64,000 bases of DNA from positions 1 to 64,000 of the forward strand of contig CM067590.1 in the NCBI GenBank assembly GCA_034336665.1, read 5' to 3'. Below are positions 21,835-35,400 of this stretch, piece after piece. Below the pieces are notes generated by a model that did no database searches, was not told the origin of the DNA, and saw only the letters and a program-made list of their open reading frames with translations. A program made the translations under genes and the position numbers. Source of the stretch: Luscinia megarhynchos (taxonomy: Eukaryota > Chordata > Aves > Passeriformes > Turdidae). Each line of letters opens with the position of its first letter. The stretch's first letter is position 1.

Positions 21835-22700
21835 TTTGAGGGGTTTTTAAAAGGATTTTTTTTTTTTGGGGGGGGGGGGTCTTCAAGGTATTTTTGGAGA
21901 GCTCCAAGATTTTTGGAGGGGGGTCTCCGAATTTTTGGGGAGGTCTCCAAGGATTTTTCGGGAAGGGTCTCCAAGATATTTTTGGGTCGGGTCTCCAAGT
22001 CATTTTTGGGGGAAGGGGTCGCCAAATTTTTTGGGTCGGGTCTCCAAGACTTTTTTTTTGGGGGGGGAGGTCTCCAAATTATTTTGGGGAAGATTTTCCA
22101 GGATTTTTGGTGGGATTCTGGAAAAAATAAAAGAAAAAAAAGAAGTTTTTGGGGGGAGGGTCCTCAAGGGGTTTTTTGTGGGATTTCCAAGGATTTTTTA
22201 ATGGGATCTCCAAATTTTTTGGGGAGGTCTCCAAGGTGTTTTTGGTAGGGGGTCTCCAAATTTTTTTGGTGAGGGTCCTCAAGGATTTTTTTGTTAGAAT
22301 CTCCAAGTTGTTTTTTTTTTTGGGGGGGGGGGGGGGGAGGGGGGTCTCCAAATCTTTTGGGTGAGGTTTTCCAGGTTTTTGGGGGATCTCCAAGCTTTTT
22401 TGGGAAAGGTCTCCAAGGTTTTTTTGGAGGTCTCTCCCAGACTTTTTTTTGGAGGTCTCCACATTTTTTTAATGGGGTCTCCAAATGTTTTGGGGGAGAT
22501 TTTTTTTTTTTTTTTTTAATGTGATCTCCAGGTTTTTTGAGGGGAGGTCTCCCAAGATTTTCTGCCGTGTGTTCCTCATGGTGTTTTTGGGGGTTCTCCC
22601 AGTTTTTTTTTGGAATCTCCAAATTTTTTAGGGGGGATAGTCTCCAAGGTATTTTCGGGGATTCTCCAATTTTTTTGGGGGGGGCTCCAATTTTTTGGGG
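21835..22700. repeat. GGTCTCCAAGATTTTTGGGG minisatellite
   Basis: G/T-rich units of about 30-45 bp with GGTCTCCAA as the constant part. The same family reappears at 24940-25560. Confidence 0.88.
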
Positions 22701-22839
22701 GGCACTCGAGCTGCTCCCCCCTCCCGTTTCGAGGACCCTCCTGTCCCCAGATTCCCTTTTTGTCACCCCACAATTTCATCCCCTCCCCCCGAAAAATTCC
22801 CTCGGAGGCTGCCTGGGTTCTGCCCGTCCCACTCCCCAT

Positions 22840-23170
22840 TTTTAACTCTTCCCTGCCCGGTTCTGCCCCGCCCCCTCTATTAACCTCTCCCCTCCCGGTA
22901 CCACCCTTTCCCCTCCCACATTTTTAACCCTTCTCACCCCAGTTCTGCCCGGTTCTGCTCCTCCCCCATTTTTAACCCATCCCAGCCCGGTCCTGTCCCG
23001 GTTCTGTCCCTCTCCCTCTGTTAACTCCGGTTCTACCCCGGTTCTGCCCGGTTCTGCCTCTCCCCCGCCCCATCGTTAACCCCTCCCAGCCCGGTTCCGC
23101 CCCTCCCCCTGTGTTAATCCCGGTTCTATCTCGGTTCTGCCCCTCCCCATGGTTAACCCCTCCCGGCCCG
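22840..23170 (+). repeat. Promoter-proximal array with GTTAAC and GC boxes
   Basis: Six to eight units combine TTTTTAACCC or GTTAACCCCTCCC with CCCGGTTCTGCCCC and GC-box-like CCCCGCCCCC. It lies directly upstream of the proposed occludin first exon, so it may form part of the promoter. Confidence 0.65.
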
Positions 23171-23284
23171 GTTCCGCCCGGTTCTGCCCCCCGCCTCCCC
23201 GGGGGCGGGTCCTGGGCCGGTCCCGCCGCCCCCGCCGCTCCCGGCTGCCATTTTAAGGTGAACAAAGCGGCGGAGCGGCGGCAG
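23171..23284 (+). other. OCLN: Probable occludin non-coding first exon and core promoter
   Basis: A CpG-rich island with GGGGGCGGGTCC and ATTTTAAGG precedes GCGGCGGAGCGGCGGCAG|GTGAGC at 23284/23285, a strong donor with no ATG before it. Its position 2.4 kb upstream of the coding exon and the GC content suggest exon 1. The transcription start is not determined. Confidence 0.5.
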
Positions 23285-23360
23285 GTGAGCGGCGCGGCGG
23301 CCCCGGGACCGCCCGGCAGCGGCACCGGCACCGCGGGGGGGATCGGGACCGGCAGAGAGA

Positions 23361-23421
23361 GCCGGGACCGGGACCGGGACCGGGACCGGGACCGGGACCG
23401 GGACCGGGACCGGGACCGGGG
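23361..23421 (+). repeat. (GGGACC)n hexanucleotide tract
   Basis: About ten perfect CCGGGA/GGGACC units lie in the proposed occludin intron 1, some 80 bp after the exon 1 donor. Runs of three G every six bases could form G-quadruplexes. Confidence 0.9.
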
Positions 23422-23469
23422 GAGCGCCGGGGGTCTGCTGCGCACGGGGGGGAGGAGGGGTTCGTAATT

Positions 23470-24935
<1,466 letters not shown>

Positions 24936-24939
24936 GGAG

Positions 24940-25560
24940 GTCTTTGAGGTTTTTGGGGAGTCTTCAAGGTTTTTTTGGGGAGGTTTTCCAGGTTTTTTTG
25001 TGGGGTCTTCAAGGTTTTTTTGGTGGGTCTCCAAGGTTTTTTTTGGGGAGTCTCAAAGTTATTTTTGGGAGAGGCTTTCCAAGTTTTCTTTGCAAAATCC
25101 CCAAAGATTTTTGTGACACGTCTCAGATTTTTTTTGTGGGGTCTTTAAATTTTTTAGGGGAGGGGGTTTCCAAGTTTCTTTTGTGGTATCTCCAAGATTT
25201 TTTTGGTGGGATCTCCAGCTTGTTCTGGGGGAGAACTTCCAGGCTTTTTTTTGTGGCATCTCCAAGTTTTTTTTGTCTCCAAGTTTCTGTGGTGAAGTCT
25301 CCGATGATTTTTTTTGGGAGGGGTCCCCAAGTTCTTTTGGGGGGAGGATTTCCAGGGTTTTTTTGTGGGATCTCCAAGATTTTTTTGGTGGGATCTCCTA
25401 GGTTTTTTTTTTGTGGGATGTCCAATTTTTTTTTGTGGGATCTCCAAGTTCTTTTGGGGGAGTATTTCCAGGTTTTTTTGTGCAATCTTCAAGATTTTTT
25501 TTGTGAGATCCCCAAATCCTTTTGGGTGACTTTTCCCTATTTTTTTTTTGGTGGAATCCC
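24940..25560. repeat. GGTTTTTTTGGGGAGTCTCCAAG minisatellite
   Basis: The same family as 21835-22700, ending 140 bp before the occludin coding exon. Confidence 0.85.
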
Positions 25561-25700
25561 TAAGGATTTCCAGCCAGCACCTCAGGGTGGCCACTCCAAG
25601 TGGGCGGTGACTCCGCCGATGACGAAGTGACCAAAGTCCTTCCTCCACCTCCTCTTGCCCAGAACCTCCCACGATCCCCTGTGTCCCTGTTCCCCTTTAG

Positions 25701-26437
25701 GGATGTTCCCCAAAAAACCCTACGACAGCCCGGCCAGCGGCTACGGGCCACCGACCGCCACCTACGGGCCACCAACGGCCACCTACGGGCCACCGACGGG
25801 CGACTACGGCTACGAGTTCGGTGCGCGCTCGCCGCCACCCGGCTCCTACTACATCGAGGAGGCGCCGCAGCTTTTCTACAAGTGGTCGTCGCCACCGGGG
25901 CTAGTGAAGGTGCTGGAGGTGGTGGTCATCCTGCTGTGCGTTGCCATCTTCGCCTGCGTGGCCTCCACACTGGCCTGGGAGTACGGCTACGGCTATGGCT
26001 ATGGCAGCGGCATTTTTGGCAACGGCCTGGGCGGGTTTTATGGCTCTGGCTATTACGGCAGCGGGGTTAATTACGGATATGGCTATGGTGGCTACTACGG
26101 GGGAGTGACCAACCCGCGCACGGCCAACGGTTTCATGATCGCCATGGCCGTGCTCTGCTTCCTGGCCCAGCTGGGGCTGCTGGTGGCCAGTTTGAGCAAG
26201 TCCAGCGGGTCGCGCTCACGCCGGTTCTACCTGGTGGTGCTGGTGGTCTGTGCCGTGCTGGCCTTGGTGATGTTGGTGGCTACCATTGTCTACGTGGTGG
26301 GAGTCAACCCCCAGGCGCAGATGAGCGGAGGTGGCTACTACTACAGCCCGCTGCTGGCCATGTGCAGCCAGGTGTACACCGGGGGCACCGTGCTCAACCA
26401 GTACCTGTATCACTACTGCACCGTGGACCCGCAGGAG
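25701..26437 (+). CDS. OCLN: Occludin exon with start codon and TM1-TM3
   Basis: The acceptor CCCCTTTAG ends at 25700, ATG is at 25703, and the donor GAG|GTGAGC is at 26437/26438. The 245 codons cover the N-terminus, three membrane spans and both extracellular loops, ending YHYCTVDPQE. Confidence 0.97.
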
Positions 26438-29400
26438 GTGAGCGGGGGCTACCGGGGGGTGGGGACTACTGGGAGGGGAGGGTGGGCCACTAGGAGGGGA
26501 GAGGGGGCTACCGGGGGGTGGAGACTACTGGGAGGGACAGGAAGGCCACCAGGAGGGGAGAGGGGGCTAGCAGGGGGTGGGGACATCTGGAAGGGGGTGG
26601 AGGGCCACCAGGAGGTGAGAGGGGGCCACCAGAAGGGGAGCAGTGGCCACCGGAGATGAGGACCACTGTAGGAGACAGGAGACCACTGGGAGGGGAGCAG
26701 AGGCTACCAGGAGGTGAGCGTGGGCTACCAGGCGTTGGGGATCACTGGGAGGGACAGAGGGACCACTGGGAGACCAGGAGCCACTAGGAGGGGAATGAGG
26801 GCTGCCGGGGGTGGGGACCACCGGGAGGGAAGAGGGGGCTGCCAGGAATGGGGACTACCAGGAGGTGAGGTTGGGCCACCAGTAGAGCAGCAGGGGCTAC
26901 AGGGGTATGAGGACCACTGGGAGGGGGGGCTACCAAAAGTTGAGGGAGGGACCCCCAGGAAATGAGGGACGAGGGATGGGGATCCTGATCCCAGGAATTC
27001 CCAAAGGAGGGAGGGCCCCCCACAGAAAGGTTTGGGAATTGGGAAAGTTTGGGATTTGGGAAGGTTTGGGATTTGGGAAGGATGAGGATTTGGGATTTGA
27101 GAAGGTTTGGGATTTGGGAAGGATGAAGAAAGGTTTGGGAGTTGGGAAGGTTTGGGATTTGGGAAGGTTTGGGATTTGGGAAGGATGAAGAAAGGTTTGG
27201 GATTTGGGAAGGTTTGGGATTTGGGAAGGATGAAGAAAGGTTTGGGATTTGGAAAGGATGAAGAAAGGTTTGGGAGTTGGGATTTTGGAAGGAAGGGAAA
27301 GGTTTGAGATTTGGGAAGGTTTGGGATTTGAGAAACACAGGGAATCTTTGGGATCGGGCTTATACCTCAGGGTGAGGGAGGTGATCCAGGCGTGGTTGGA
27401 TCTCCGGGATTTAGGGATAAATCCGCCCCAAACGGGATTTGGGGGAGGAGGAGCCGCTCCTGACCGGCTTTGGGGTTTTCCCGCGGAATTCCAGGGATTT
27501 GGGCCCGGGGTGTCCTGGCCTCCATCCCGGATGAGTGGGATTTATGGGGTCAGCGGGATTTATGGGATGAGCTGGGGCTGGGGGAAAACTGGGATGAGCC
27601 AGGGAGGATTTGGATCAGCGGGATTTATGGGATGAGTTTGGGAAAAACCGGGAAAATCCAAGAAAATCGGGGAATGTGGGAAAATGGGGACAGTCCCAGG
27701 CTGTGGGAAGAATCGGGACAATCCAGGAATGTGGGAAAACCGGGATAATGCAGGGCTGGGAGAAAGGAACCGGGACAATCCTGGGTTGTGGAAAAACGGG
27801 GACAATCCGGGGTGAGAAAACCTGAGACAATGCAGGAATGTGGGAAAAACCGGGATAATCCTGTGAGAGAAAAACCGGGACAATCCGGGGCTGGGAAGAA
27901 CCAGGACAATCCTGGATGTGGGAAAAACCGGGATAATCCAGGAATATGGGGAATCCGGGACAATCCCAGTTGCGGGAAATCCCGGGACAAACGCCGCTGC
28001 CGCTGCCGGGAGTTTCGGGGAGGGACGAGCCCGGAGCCCGGTCCTAGTTTCGGGAACTTTGCTCTCCCGGTTGTAAAAACCTCGGAGTGGAGCCAGGCTG
28101 GGGGAAAACAGGGGAGGTCTGGGACTGGGGAAGGACAGGGAAAGATTTGGGATTTGGGAATGTTTGGGATTTGAGAAGGATGGGAAAAATGTGGGATTTA
28201 GGAATCGGCGCTGCTCCCTCGCTCATCTCCTTGTGCTCTGCCCCGCGCCAGCCCCAAACTGCAGCGACCCCAAATCATTCCCAGGATCCCGATCCCAAAT
28301 AATTCCCGAGATCCTGATCCCAAATCATTCCCGGGATCCCAATCCCAAATCACTCCCGGCATCCTAAATTCCCAAACCATTCCCAGGATTCCGATCCCAA
28401 ATAATTCCCGAGATCCCGATCCCAAATCATTCCCAGAATCCCAATCCCAAATCACTCCCGGCATCCTGAATTCCCAAACCATTCCCAGGATCCCAATCCC
28501 AAATCACTCCCGGCATCCTGAATTAACAAACTGTTCCTGGGATCCTGAATTCCCAAATCATTCCCAGATCCCAATCACAAATCATTCTCAGATCCGGTTC
28601 CCAAATCATTGGTGGGGATCCCGATCCCAAATCATTCCTGGGATCCTGAATCCCAAATCATTGCCGGAGATCCCGATCCCAAATCATTCCCAGATCCGGT
28701 TCCCAAATCATTCCTGGGATCCTGAATTCCCAAACCATTTCCGGGATCCTGATCCTAAGCTGTTCCCATTCCCCAGTCCCGCTCTCGCCCGGGCCGGGCC
28801 GGCCCTGCTCCCCCCCGCGCGGGGCTGAAGTTGGAATGCGGCAATTCCAGCCCGGCCGGCCCCGAGCGCTGGAACTAGCACGGGATAAACCCGAGTGTGC
28901 CAGGATTGGCACGGGATAAACCCTGGTGTGCTGAGACTGGCACAGGATAAACGCGGGTGTGACCAGGATTTGCACGGGATAAACCTGGGTGTGACCAGGA
29001 CTGGCACGGGATAAACCCGGGTGTGCTGGGGCTGGCACGGGATAAACCCGGGTGTGCTGGGATTGGCACGGGATAAACCCGGGTGTGACCAGGGCTGGCA
29101 CGGGATAAACCCGGGTGTGCTGGGACTGGCACGGGATAAACCCGGGTGTGACCAGGGCTGGCACGGGATAAACCTGGGTGTGCTGGGGCTGGCACGGGAT
29201 AAACCCGGGTGTGCTGGGATTGGCACGGGATAAACCCGGGTGTGACCAGGGCTGGCACGGGATAAACCTGGGTGTGCTGGGACTGGCACGGGATAAACCC
29301 GGGTGTGCTGGGATTGGCACGGGATAAACCTGGGTGTGCTGGGACTGGCACGGGATAAACCCGGGTGTGACCAGGGCTGGCACGGGATGGACCCCAAAGC

Positions 29401-32400
29401 ACCGGGATCCCCCCCAGATCCTGCCCATCCTTCCCAAATCCCAAACCTTTCTCTGTCCCAAATTTTTCTCTGTCCTTCCTTAATCCCAAATCTTCCCAAA
29501 TCCCAAACCTTCCTCAGTCCCAATCTCACAAATCACAAACCTTTCCCTGTCCTTTCCCATTTCCAAATTCTGTCCTTCCTTCATCCCAAACCTTTCCCTA
29601 TCCTTCCCAAATCCCAAACCTTTCCTTGTCCTTCCCAAATGCCCCCTGTTTTTCCCAAATCCCAAATCTGCCTCAGTCCAAAACATTTCCCATCCTTCCC
29701 AAATCCCAAACCTTCCCTGTCCTTCCCCAATCCCCAGTTTTCCCATCCCCATGGGAAAATCAGCCCCTCGATCTCAATCCTCTCTGCAGCCCCAAAATCT
29801 CTGAGATCCCTGAGGGGCCACATCCCGGGGTTTGGGAAGCACAGGAAAGATTTGGGATTTCGGAAAGTTTGGGATTTGGGAAGGACAGGAAAAGTTTGGG
29901 ATTTGGGAAGGTTTGGGATTTGGGAAGCACAGGGAATCTTTGGGATCATGCTCATCCACCACCATAGAGATTTCAGCGATGAGCGGCCCAATTCTTGCTG
30001 ATCCTGTGGGATTTTTGGGAATTCCCAAATCCTGTTTTTCCCCTCAGGCCGTTGCCATCACCTGACCAATCCCATGGGAATTTTGGGAATTCCTAAATCC
30101 CATTTTTTCCCAGGTTGTCACCATCACCTAACCAATCCTATGGGAATTTTGGGAATTCCCAAATCCCGTTTTTTCCAGGCTGTGGCCATCGCCTGTGGGT
30201 TCCTGATCGTGCTCCTGCTGTGCCTCATCTGCCTCTTCGCCCATAAAACCCGCAGCAAGATCTGGAAATACGGAAAACCCAACATTTATTGGGATAAAAT
30301 CCCGGCCAGCCCCGAAGGGCCCGACGTGGAGGAGTGGGTGAGTCCCGGGGTTTTTGGGAATTTTGGGAATGTTGGGATCTGGGGGATCCTTCCCAGCTCT
30401 TTTCCTGGATGTGCAGGAGTGGGTGACTCCTGGGATTTTGAGAATTTTGGGAATTTTGGGATTGGGATCTGGGGGGATCCTTCGCAGCTCTTTTCCTGGA
30501 TGTGCAGGAGTGGATGAGTCCTGGGATCTTGGGATTTTGGGATTTTTGGGAAATGTTGAGAATAGGATTCAGGGGATCTTTCCCATCTTTTCCTGGATGT
30601 GCAGGAGTGGGTGAATCCTGGGATTTTGGGAATTTTGGGAATTTTGGGATTGGGATCCAGGGAATCCTTCCCATCTTTTCCCGAATGTGGAGGAGTAGAC
30701 GAATCCCAGGATTTTTGGGATTTTGGGATTGGATCTGAGGGATCTTCCCCATTTTTCCCCTGGATGTGAAGGAGTGGGTGAGTCCCAGGTTTCTGGGATT
30801 TTGGGATTTTTGGGATTGAGATCTGGAGGATCCTTCCCAGCCCTTTTCCAATGGGGCTGGAAATTCCCAGATTTAGGGTGGGAGTGTGGGGAGGGCTTTG
30901 GGGGATTGGGGGGGGTTTGGGGACACCAGGAGGGGACTTTGGGGAGATTTGGGGACTTCAGGTGGGGATTTGGGACACCAGGAGGGGTTTGGGGACTTCT
31001 TGTGGGGACTTCGGGGGGGTTGGCAGCACCAAGGGAGGATTAGGGGCCACCAGGAAGGTTCAGGGGGGGATTTGGGGACACCAGAGGGAGTTTGGGGACA
31101 TTGGGGGATGGGTTTGGTGAAATTAGAGAGGGTTTGGGGACACCAGAAAGGTTTGAGACACCAGAGGATGGGTTTAGGGACACCAGGAAGGGTTTGGGGA
31201 CTTCAGGGGAGATTTGGGGATCCCAGGAGGATTTGGGGACATTGGGGGATGGGTTTGGGGACATTAGGAAGGGTTTGGGGACACCAGAAAGGGACACCAG
31301 GACGGGATTTGGGGACTGTGGGTGGGGGGGGATTTGGGGACACCAGAGAGAGTTTGGGGACATTGGGGGATGGGTTTGGGGACCTTGGGGAGGGTTTGAG
31401 GACACCAGAAAGGATTTGGGGACACAAGGAGGGTTTGGGGACTTCAGTGAGGATTTGAGGACTTTGTGTGGGGACTTTGGGGGGAGTTTGGGGACATCAA
31501 GAGGGCCTGGGGACACAGCTTGGGGACAGGGCCAGGTGACCGGGCCAGGTGACACCGCCGGGTTTCGGTCTGGCCAATGATTAACCGGGAGGTGGCACCG
31601 GGAAAACCCGGAACTGGCAGCACCAGGAGCTGGATGGGGACCTTGGGGACATCCCGGTGTCCCCAGCGTGGCCTGGGTTTGTCACCTCCTGTCCTAGCAG
31701 GGGAGGGGTGGGAATGTCCCTGTCCTTGTCCCTTGTCCCTGTGTCCCTGTGTCCCTCTCCTTGGTTTGTGTCCCCGCTCCCCTCCTGCTGCCCCCAAACT
31801 GTCCCCATGTCCTCAATTGTGTCCCCTGACCCCTCTCCTCCTGTCCCCATGTCCCCACACCCCTGCCCCCATGTCCCCAATCCTTTTTCTGTGTCCCCAA
31901 ACTTGTCCCCATGTCCCCAGATCTCTCTCCATGTGTCCCCAATCTCCTTGCTATGTCCCCAGATCTGTCCCCATATCCCTACCCCTTTCCCCTGTCCCCC
32001 TGTCCCCAAACCCCTGTCCCCATGTCCCCAATCCTCTCTGTGTCCCCAATCTTTTTCTGTGTCCCCAAACCTGTCCCTGTCCCAAATCCACTGTGTCCCC
32101 TGTGTCCCCCACTCCTGTCCCCCTGTCCCCATTCCTCCCTGTGTTGCCAAACCTGTCCCCATGTCCCCAGTCCTCCCTCTGTCCCCTGTGTCCCCAGTTC
32201 TGTGTCCCTCACCCCTGTCCCCTGTTCCCACCCCTCCCTGTGTCCCCAATCCCTTTTCTGTGTCCCCCCACCCCTGTCCCTTGTCCCCCTGTCCCGTGTC
32301 CCCTCGCTGTCCCCAACTGCCACCCCTCCCACCCTTTGTGTCCCCTCAGGCCGTGCCGCCTTTGTCCCTTTGTAATTTGATTTATTTTCGTTTCTTTTTT

Positions 32401-35400
32401 ATTCAATCCGAGTTTATTTGCTCAAAGTCCCTCCCCAGCCAAGTATTTCCTGTCCCTCTGGGGACACGGCGACACCCCCGGTGCCACCCCCGAGTGCCAC
32501 CCTCGAGTGCCACTTCCCCTTTTCTCGCCGTGTCCCTGTGCGCTTTGGGGACATCACGCTGTATGGGGCCACCCCAAAATGCCACCAGGGCTTGGGGACA
32601 CAGCTGGGGGCTCCCGGGAGGGGACAGGGACGGAAGTGGCGTGTCCGGCCGGATGTCCCCGAGGCCACCAAGCGGGGCTCCCGCGTCCGGCAGCGGCAGC
32701 GCACAAAGGGCCGGAAGGAAGGGACAGGGACAGGGATGGGGACAGGAACAGGCGGATGTCCCTTGTCCCTCGTGGGGCCACCCCAAATCTTTGTGGGGTC
32801 ACCCCGAGGGTGTCACCGTCCCCAAGTTCTGTCCCTGTGTCCCTTTGTCCCTTTGTCCCTTGTGTATGTTGCTGTCTCCCCACGGGGATTTGGGGTTTTT
32901 GGGGTTTGGGGGGTTTTGGGGTTTCCCCAACCCTAAATCTTGGTGGGTGTCACCCTGAATATGTCACCATCCCTCGAATTCTGTCCCTGTGTCCCTTTGT
33001 CCCTGTCCCCGTCTCTCCATGGGGATTTGGGGTTTGGGGGGTTTTGGGGGTTTCTGGGTTTTCCCAAACCCCAAATCTTTGGGGGCGTCACCCCGAGGGT
33101 GTCACCACTCCCGAGTTCTGTCCCTGTGTCCCTTTGTCCCTGTGCCCCTGTCCCTGTCTCCCCATGGGAATTTGGTTTTTGGGGTTTTTGGGGTTTCTGG
33201 GGTTTTCCCTAACCCCAAATCTTTGGGGGCGTCACCCTGAATATGTCACCACCCCTGAGTTCTGTCCTTGTGTCCCTGTCCCTGTCTCTCCATGGGGATT
33301 TTGGATTTGGGGGTTTTGGGGTTTGGGGTTTTTAGGGTTTTGGGGTTTCTGGGTTTTCCCTCAAACCTAAATCTTTGTGGGGTCATCCTGAAGGTGTCAC
33401 CACCCCTGAGTTCTGTCCCTTAGTCCTTGTGTCCCTGTGTCCCTGTCTCTCCATGGGGTTTTGGGGTATTTTGTATTTTGGGGTTTTGGGGGTTTCTGGG
33501 TTTTGGAATTTTTGGGGATGTCTCTGGAGGATTTGGGGGACGGCAAGTGTGACAACAACTCCTGGTTTCCATGGATTGTCCGTGGGAATGCTTACAGAAT
33601 TTTGGGGGATTTCTCAGGGAATTTTTGGGGATTTCATGGGCAATTTTCAGGGAATTTTGATCGATTTCTCAAGCAATTTTTGGCAATTTCTTGCTGAATT
33701 TTCAGGGAATTTTCAGGGAATTTTCAGGGATTTCTCAGGGAATTTTCAGGGATTTTTGGTGATTTTTCAGGGAATTTTCAGGGATTTTTGGTGATTTTTC
33801 AGGGAGTTATCAGCGATTTCTCGCTGAATTTTTGGTGATTTCTCTGGGAATTTCTGGGGAATTTTCAGACATTTTTTGGTGACTTCTCACTGAATTTTCA
33901 GCGATTTCTCACTGAATTTTCAGGGAATTTTCGGTGATTTCTCACTGAATTTTATCTCAATTTTGGGGATTTCTCACTGAATTTTCAGCGATTTCTCGCT
34001 GAATTTTTGTGGATTCCGGGGAGAATTTCGGGGCGATTTCCCGGGAGTTTTATCGGGGGTTTTCCCCCGTTTCCCTGGCTGGGTTAACCCCTCAAATGCC
34101 GGTGCCAGGTGAAGAACGTGTCGGGAGGCACCAGCGTTCCCGACGAGGCCGCCACCATCGCGTACTCGGAGAAGGGAGAGACCCCCGGGCCCGCCCCCCC
34201 CTACAGCCCCCCCGCCTACTCAGACCCCCCCAAAAACAGCTGGAAAAGGTGTGGGGGCGAGGGGTCGGGAAAAAGCGGGGGAAGGGGAGGGAGAGGGTGG
34301 GAAAGGATGGGAGGAATCGGAAAAGGGGAGGGAAATTTGGGGGAGGAGTTGGAGGTGTGGGAAATGTGGGGAGAGGTTGGGAAAAGATTTAGGTGTCGGG
34401 AAAAGGGGAAAATGTGGGGGGGTAAGTTTGGGAGGGGTCGGAAAAAAGGGGGGAAGGTGAGGAAGGGTCAGGAAAGGATTTGAGGGGTCGGGAAATGTGG
34501 GAAGGGGAGCGGGAGGGGGTGGGAAATTTGGGGAGGGGTTGGGATAAGGGGGGAAATTTGGGGAGGGTTCGGTAGAAGGTGGGGGAAGGTGAGGAGGGGA
34601 TAGGGAAAAGATTGGAGGGGTGGGAAATTTGGGGGTGGGGTTGGGATAAAGAGGAGGAATTTGGGGGAGGGGGGCAGGGGAGGGGGTCGGGAAAGTTTGG
34701 GGAATGTGGATATAGGGGTTAGGAGAGGGACGTGTCCCCGTTTTCCCCATGTCCAATATCCGATGTCCCCAGTGTTCCCATGTCCCCATGTCCCGTGTCT
34801 GATGTCCCCAATATCCCCGTGTCCCCCCTGAGACCCCCCCAGCCCCTCAGAGGACCAGGACTCCTCCAAATCGGGTCCCCGTGTCCCATATCAATGTCCC
34901 TCATGTCCCCATGTCCCTGTGTTTGATGTCCCCAATGTCCCCATGTCCCCAATGTCCCCATGTCCCTGTGTTTGATGTCCCCATGTCCCCATGTTCCCAA
35001 TGTCCCCATGTCCCTGTGTTTGATGTCCCCAACGTGCCCGTGTCCCCTCAGTGACCCCCCCAGCCCCTCAGAGGACCGGGACCAGGACCGTGACCGTGAC
35101 CCCCGGCCCCCCGCCCGCCGTGGTCGCCGCGGTCGCCGCCCGGCCGAGCCCGAGGAATCACGCCAGTCCCAGGGCTCCCAGTGCTCCCAGTACGACACCG
35201 AGGCCACCAGCGCCGCTGAGAGTGGCGAGGAGCGCGACGGAGACGGCCAGCACTGGCACAGGTGACACCTGGGGACAGCCAGCACTGGCACAGGTGACAC
35301 GGGGGCAGCAGGGACAGGGGACAGCCAGCACTGGCACAGGTGACACTTGGGGACAGCAGGGACAGGGGGTGTGACGTGAGCTGAGGCTCTGAACTGGGAA

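Noticed and set aside
21076..22248. Open frame of 390 codons (GDNWGQ-type)
   Set aside because: It is a direct translation of the GGGACAATTG array and then the GGTCTCC array. There is no codon bias, domain or splice context.
28658..29529. Minus-strand 267-273-codon frames rich in CQSQHTRVYPVP
   Set aside because: Pure 31-37-bp minisatellite read in several phases. All frames are open because the unit lacks stops.
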